A stretch of 18,325 nt of DNA from an uncultured Bacteroidota bacterium (GTDB lineage: Bacteria; Bacteroidota; Bacteroidia; Flavobacteriales; Flavobacteriaceae): the NCBI GenBank assembly GCA_903888655.1, contig CAISUR010000091.1:1-18325 (forward strand), read 5' to 3'. The notes beneath the pieces are model-generated. The model did no database searches, was not told the origin of the DNA, and saw only the letters and a program-made list of their open reading frames with translations. Position 1 is the stretch's first letter, and every line of letters begins with the position of its first letter. The position numbers were made by a program, and so were the translations under genes. Below, piece by piece: positions 15,589 to 18,325 of this stretch.

Positions 15589-16440
15589 TAAATGATATGT
15601 ATTCATAAACTCGTCTTGACTTATTGTTCCAGAAGTCAACGCAGATGGAATCGTTAATAGTGTTGCAGCAGTAGGATTTATTTGATAATTAATGGCCGTA
15701 TTGTTATAAACTACACCAATACTTTTAGCATAATATTCGGTCAATACAATGACATCTTGTGCTGGTAAAACACTTATTGTGGTTGGAATTCCGCCCAAAG
15801 TAGTTGGATAAGTAACCGTCAAATTCAAAACTAATTTTGTCTTCTTTACATCACTATAGGTATGCCCATTTGTGGTGTAAGTAGTCAAATTATCATCTGA
15901 AACTGCTTTAAAGGTATAATCGAATTTTAGTAGATACGATTGCGTGGCAGACACTTGAACATTTTGAGTAAATGAATTGGAAACCGAATTTAACTCTGTT
16001 CCAGAAGCAGCATTATCTTTAAAAATGATGAAATCGGTTAAATTAATCGCAATCGGACTTATTCCAGGAATAGGCAATTGTAAATTAACAGTTCCTGTCA
16101 TTCTCAAGCGAGTCCCATCAATACGAAGTGCGTTATTATGCAATATGTTGGAATAAAAACCAGTAGGTGTTATTTTTACAGGTTGTATGGAATTACTTTT
16201 CATTTCTTTAAAAGTAGAAAGTGTATCAATTCCAACATACAAAGAGTCTTTGTTTGCTGTGGCGGTTCCTCCATTTACTGTCGTTGATACGTCATACTTC
16301 CAAAAATTATTAAATTTTAGAGGCATATATAGTGTAGGAACAGCATCTGCAGCATTTGAACCATCACTAGAATCATCATGATGCGAACATGACGCAAAAA
16401 TCATTACAAGTAATGAAGATAATAAGAATTTAATTTTCAT
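15583..16440 (-). CDS. lipoprotein of unknown function
   Basis: A 285-aa protein with a lipoprotein signal peptide (MKIKFLLSSLLVMIFASC, lipidation at C18). The next residues (SHHDDSSDGSN) are acidic and may act as the Bacteroidota surface lipoprotein export signal, which would place it on the cell surface. The mature part is Thr/Ser/Asn-rich with repeated short strands (LYMPLKFNNFWKYDVST, YLLKFDYTFKAVS, LVLNLTVTYPTT), suggesting an all-beta fold. I do not recognise a family or catalytic motif. It is a lone minus-strand gene between two plus-strand units, ending at a bidirectional terminator and divergent from aroC. Short Ser-Asp-rich linkers after lipidation are common in flavobacterial lipoproteins. 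Confidence 0.85.
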   Translation of the reverse strand: MKIKFLLSSLLVMIFASCSHHDDSSDGSNAADAVPTLYMPLKFNNFWKYDVSTTVNGGTATANKDSLYVGIDTLSTFKEMKSNSIQPVKITPTGFYSNILHNNALRIDGTRLRMTGTVNLQLPIPGISPIAINLTDFIIFKDNAASGTELNSVSNSFTQNVQVSATQSYLLKFDYTFKAVSDDNLTTYTTNGHTYSDVKKTKLVLNLTVTYPTTLGGIPTTISVLPAQDVIVLTEYYAKSIGVVYNNTAINYQINPTAATLLTIPSALTSGTISQDEFMNTYHLN

Positions 16441-16479
16441 AGTAATTATGTTATTAGTTGAGGGCGAATGTACTAAAAC

Positions 16480-16505
16480 TTTTGATTAAAAAAAAGTAAT
16501 CAAAA
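16480..16505. repeat. 9-bp dyad between the lipoprotein gene and aroC
   Basis: TTTTGATTA (16480-16488) and TAATCAAAA (16497-16505) form a perfect inverted repeat with an 8-base A-rich spacer. It lies in the 116-bp divergent gap, about 40 bp from the lipoprotein start and 51 bp from aroC. Its position upstream of both genes argues against a terminator and for a possible regulator site, or chance in AT-rich DNA. Confidence 0.45.
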
Positions 16506-16529
16506 ATTATCCATAAAGATTTAAAATCT

Positions 16530-16537
16530 TATTTTTG
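16530..16537 (+). promoter_or_regulatory. candidate -7 promoter element of aroC
   Basis: TATTTTTG matches TAnnTTTG and lies 19 bp before the aroC ATG. No clear TTG is found at -33 spacing. AT-rich DNA gives such matches easily, hence moderate confidence. Confidence 0.4.
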
Positions 16538-16556
16538 TTTCAAACAATATTTTATA

Positions 16557-17618
16557 ATGGCCGGAAATAGTTATGGGACACTTTTTAAAATCACGACTTT
16601 TGGAGAATCACACGGTGAGGCTTTAGGAGGTATTATCGATGGCTGTCCATCGGGAATTGAATTAGATTTCAATGCGATTCGAGTTGAAATGCAACGCAGA
16701 AAACCAGGACAATCTTCCATTGTAACACAACGAAAAGAAGAAGATCAAGTACAATTTCTATCCGGGATTTTTGAAGGAAAAACTACAGGCACACCAATCG
16801 GGTTTATTATTCCAAATACCAATCAAAAATCGGATGACTATTCACATATCAAAGATACTTATCGACCAAGTCATGCTGATTATGTGTATGAAAAAAAATA
16901 TGGCTTTCGAGATTATCGAGGCGGAGGTCGGAGTTCAGCACGAGAAACAGCCAGTAGAGTTGTTGCAGGAGCTATTGCCAAACAAATTATACATGATATT
17001 AAAATAACAGCTTTTGTTTCATCAGTTGGTACAATTTTTATCGATAAACCCTATCAAGATTTAGATTTTTCAAAAATTGAAAATAATGCCGTACGTTGTC
17101 CTGATGAAACTACCGCACTACAGATGGAAAATTATATCAAAGAAATTAAAAAGCAAGGCGATACTATTGGGGGAACAATTACCTGCGTTATTCAAAATGT
17201 ACCTGCCGGACTAGGAGAACCTGTTTTTGATAAACTTCATGCCGAATTAGGAAAAGCAATGCTATCCATAAATGCGGTAAAAGGTTTTGAATTTGGAAGC
17301 GGTTTTTGTGGAGCAACGATGAAAGGGAGTGAGCATAATGATTTATATAACGCAGATGGTTCTACAATATCAAATTTATCTGGTGGAATTCAAGGCGGAA
17401 TTTCTAATGGTATGGATATTTACTTTCGTGTGGCATTTAAACCCGTTGCTACACTGCTTCAAAAGCAAAACGTCTTAACCTCTCAAAATGAAATTATAAA
17501 ACAACAAGGCAAAGGAAGACATGACCCTTGTGTTGTTCCTAGAGCGGTTCCTATCGTTGAAGCTATGGCAGCATTAGTTTTGGCAGATTTTTATTTGATG
17601 AATAAAATCAATAAATAA
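16557..17618 (+). CDS. aroC: chorismate synthase
   Basis: Converts 5-enolpyruvylshikimate-3-phosphate to chorismate with reduced FMN, the last shared step of aromatic amino acid synthesis. It is cytoplasmic. Its 353 aa are typical of the family. All three family signatures are present: GESHGEALGGIIDGCPSG near the N-terminus, FRDYRGGGRSSARETASR around residues 118-135, and GRHDPCVVPRAVPIVEAMAA near the C-terminus. MQRRKPGQSS is also family-typical. The ATG start (MAGNSYG) follows a candidate promoter by 19 bp. No other shikimate gene is in the window. The symporter gene begins 4 bp after the stop, so the two may share a transcript, though their functions are unrelated. Confidence 0.97.
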   Translation: MAGNSYGTLFKITTFGESHGEALGGIIDGCPSGIELDFNAIRVEMQRRKPGQSSIVTQRKEEDQVQFLSGIFEGKTTGTPIGFIIPNTNQKSDDYSHIKDTYRPSHADYVYEKKYGFRDYRGGGRSSARETASRVVAGAIAKQIIHDIKITAFVSSVGTIFIDKPYQDLDFSKIENNAVRCPDETTALQMENYIKEIKKQGDTIGGTITCVIQNVPAGLGEPVFDKLHAELGKAMLSINAVKGFEFGSGFCGATMKGSEHNDLYNADGSTISNLSGGIQGGISNGMDIYFRVAFKPVATLLQKQNVLTSQNEIIKQQGKGRHDPCVVPRAVPIVEAMAALVLADFYLMNKINK

Positions 17619-17622
17619 TATT

Positions 17623-18325
17623 ATGAATACGACAGAAAATTCAAAAAAATCAAATTTCAGTAATCTTACCATTCAAATTCTTTTGGCGATGCTTTTTGGA
17701 GCTTTGTTAGGAATTTTTATCCACAATTATTATTTAGAAACTGATGCTAAATTTTTTAGTGATAAACTAAAAATAGCAGCGACTATTTTCATTCGATTAG
17801 TTCAGATGATTATTGCACCGCTTGTATTTACAACACTTGTTGTTGGAATAGCCAAACTTGGCGATATTAAAGCTGTTGGGAGAATAGGAAGTAAAGCTTT
17901 GGCATGGTTTTTCTCTGCTTCATTTATTTCATTGCTTATAGGCATGTTTTGGGTAAATATTTTACAACCAGGAGTTGGATTAAAATTGGGGAAAGTTGAT
18001 TTAGCCACAGCGTCAGAAGTAACGGATAAAACACAGGGCTTCTCTGCTCAAAATTTTGTGGAACACATCATTCCAAAAAGTATTGTTGAAGCTATGGCAA
18101 ACAATGAAATACTTCAAATTGTAATTTTTTCCATTTTCTTCGGATTAGCAGCAGCGTCGATTGGTTCACAAGTAAAACCAGTAATTAATGCACTCGATAA
18201 AACATCACACATCATTTTGAAAATGGTAAATTATGTAATGAAGTTTGCGCCAATTGGTGTATTTGGTGCCGTAGCTGGTGTTTTTGCCGTAAAGGATGTG
18301 AATGATTTATTAGTCACTTATGCCA
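17623..18325 (+). CDS. dicarboxylate/amino acid:cation symporter, 3' end outside the window
   Basis: First 234 codons of a DAACS-family (GltP/GltT/DctA-like) secondary transporter, which takes up glutamate, aspartate or C4-dicarboxylates with Na+ or H+. Visible motifs are FIRLVQMIIAPLVFTTLVVG (helix 2-3 region, family hallmark), AKLGDIKAVGRIGSKAL, IIPKSIVEAMANNEILQIV, and FAPIGVFGAVAGVFA. About five hydrophobic segments are seen. The substrate-selective re-entrant loops and the NMDGT-type motif lie beyond the window, so substrate is undetermined. The ATG at 17623 is preceded by ten cytoplasmic-type residues before the first membrane helix and lies 4 bp after aroC. Confidence 0.94.
   Translation, partial: MNTTENSKKSNFSNLTIQILLAMLFGALLGIFIHNYYLETDAKFFSDKLKIAATIFIRLVQMIIAPLVFTTLVVGIAKLGDIKAVGRIGSKALAWFFSASFISLLIGMFWVNILQPGVGLKLGKVDLATASEVTDKTQGFSAQNFVEHIIPKSIVEAMANNEILQIVIFSIFFGLAAASIGSQVKPVINALDKTSHIILKMVNYVMKFAPIGVFGAVAGVFAVKDVNDLLVTYA

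Noticed and set aside
16771..17007. Second plus-strand frame inside aroC
   Set aside because: It is out of frame with a complete chorismate synthase carrying all signatures.
17802..18008. Minus-strand open frame inside the symporter gene
   Set aside because: It is antisense to conserved transporter helices.

Overview
The window is a stretch of chromosome from a member of the Bacteroidota, most likely a Flavobacterium or close relative. The evidence is the AT-rich composition, a secreted protein ending in a type IX secretion (T9SS) sorting domain, a Bacteroidota-specific outer-membrane family (DUF5723-like), candidate promoters of the TAnnTTTG type, and protein sequences of flavobacterial character. 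It is mostly housekeeping DNA. I see no insertion sequence, prophage, CRISPR array, tRNA or rRNA gene.

Layout. (1) 1-1374 (+): 3' part of an acyl-CoA dehydrogenase, closed by a strong rho-independent terminator. (2) 1598-3022 (+): single-chain iron-sulfur L-serine ammonia-lyase (sdaA). (3) 3105-5171 (+): large secreted protein combining a P/Homo B domain, a CotH-type atypical kinase domain and a T9SS sorting tail. (4) 5222-11020 (-): a potassium cluster. In transcription order it holds an amber-interrupted small gene, a KdpD-like membrane histidine kinase, a KdpE-type response regulator overlapping it, the Kup K+ transporter, and an outer-membrane beta-barrel protein. (5) 11165-12713 (+): panB (pantothenate synthesis) and an RluA-family pseudouridine synthase with a TTG start. 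(6) 12790-15459 (+): a DUF5723-like outer-membrane protein and, three bases later, an NAD(P)-dependent aldehyde dehydrogenase. A bidirectional terminator follows. (7) 15583-16440 (-): a lipoprotein of unknown function. (8) 16557-17618 (+): aroC, followed after 4 bp by the 5' part of a dicarboxylate/amino-acid:cation symporter that runs off the window.

The most unusual region is the potassium cluster. Sensor and regulator are of the Kdp type, but no kdpFABC genes are present, and the sensor lacks the N-terminal KdpD and Usp-like domains of classical KdpD. The genes placed beside it are Kup and a porin-like protein. The reasonable inference is a K+- or turgor-responsive circuit controlling Kup-mediated uptake. 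The gene at its head looks freshly inactivated, or is read through, at one TAG codon. The other item of note is the secreted CotH-domain protein, whose kinase-like acidic motifs are intact. I did not find a clear new defence or mobile system, and every gene except the lipoprotein and the amber-interrupted frame fits a known family.
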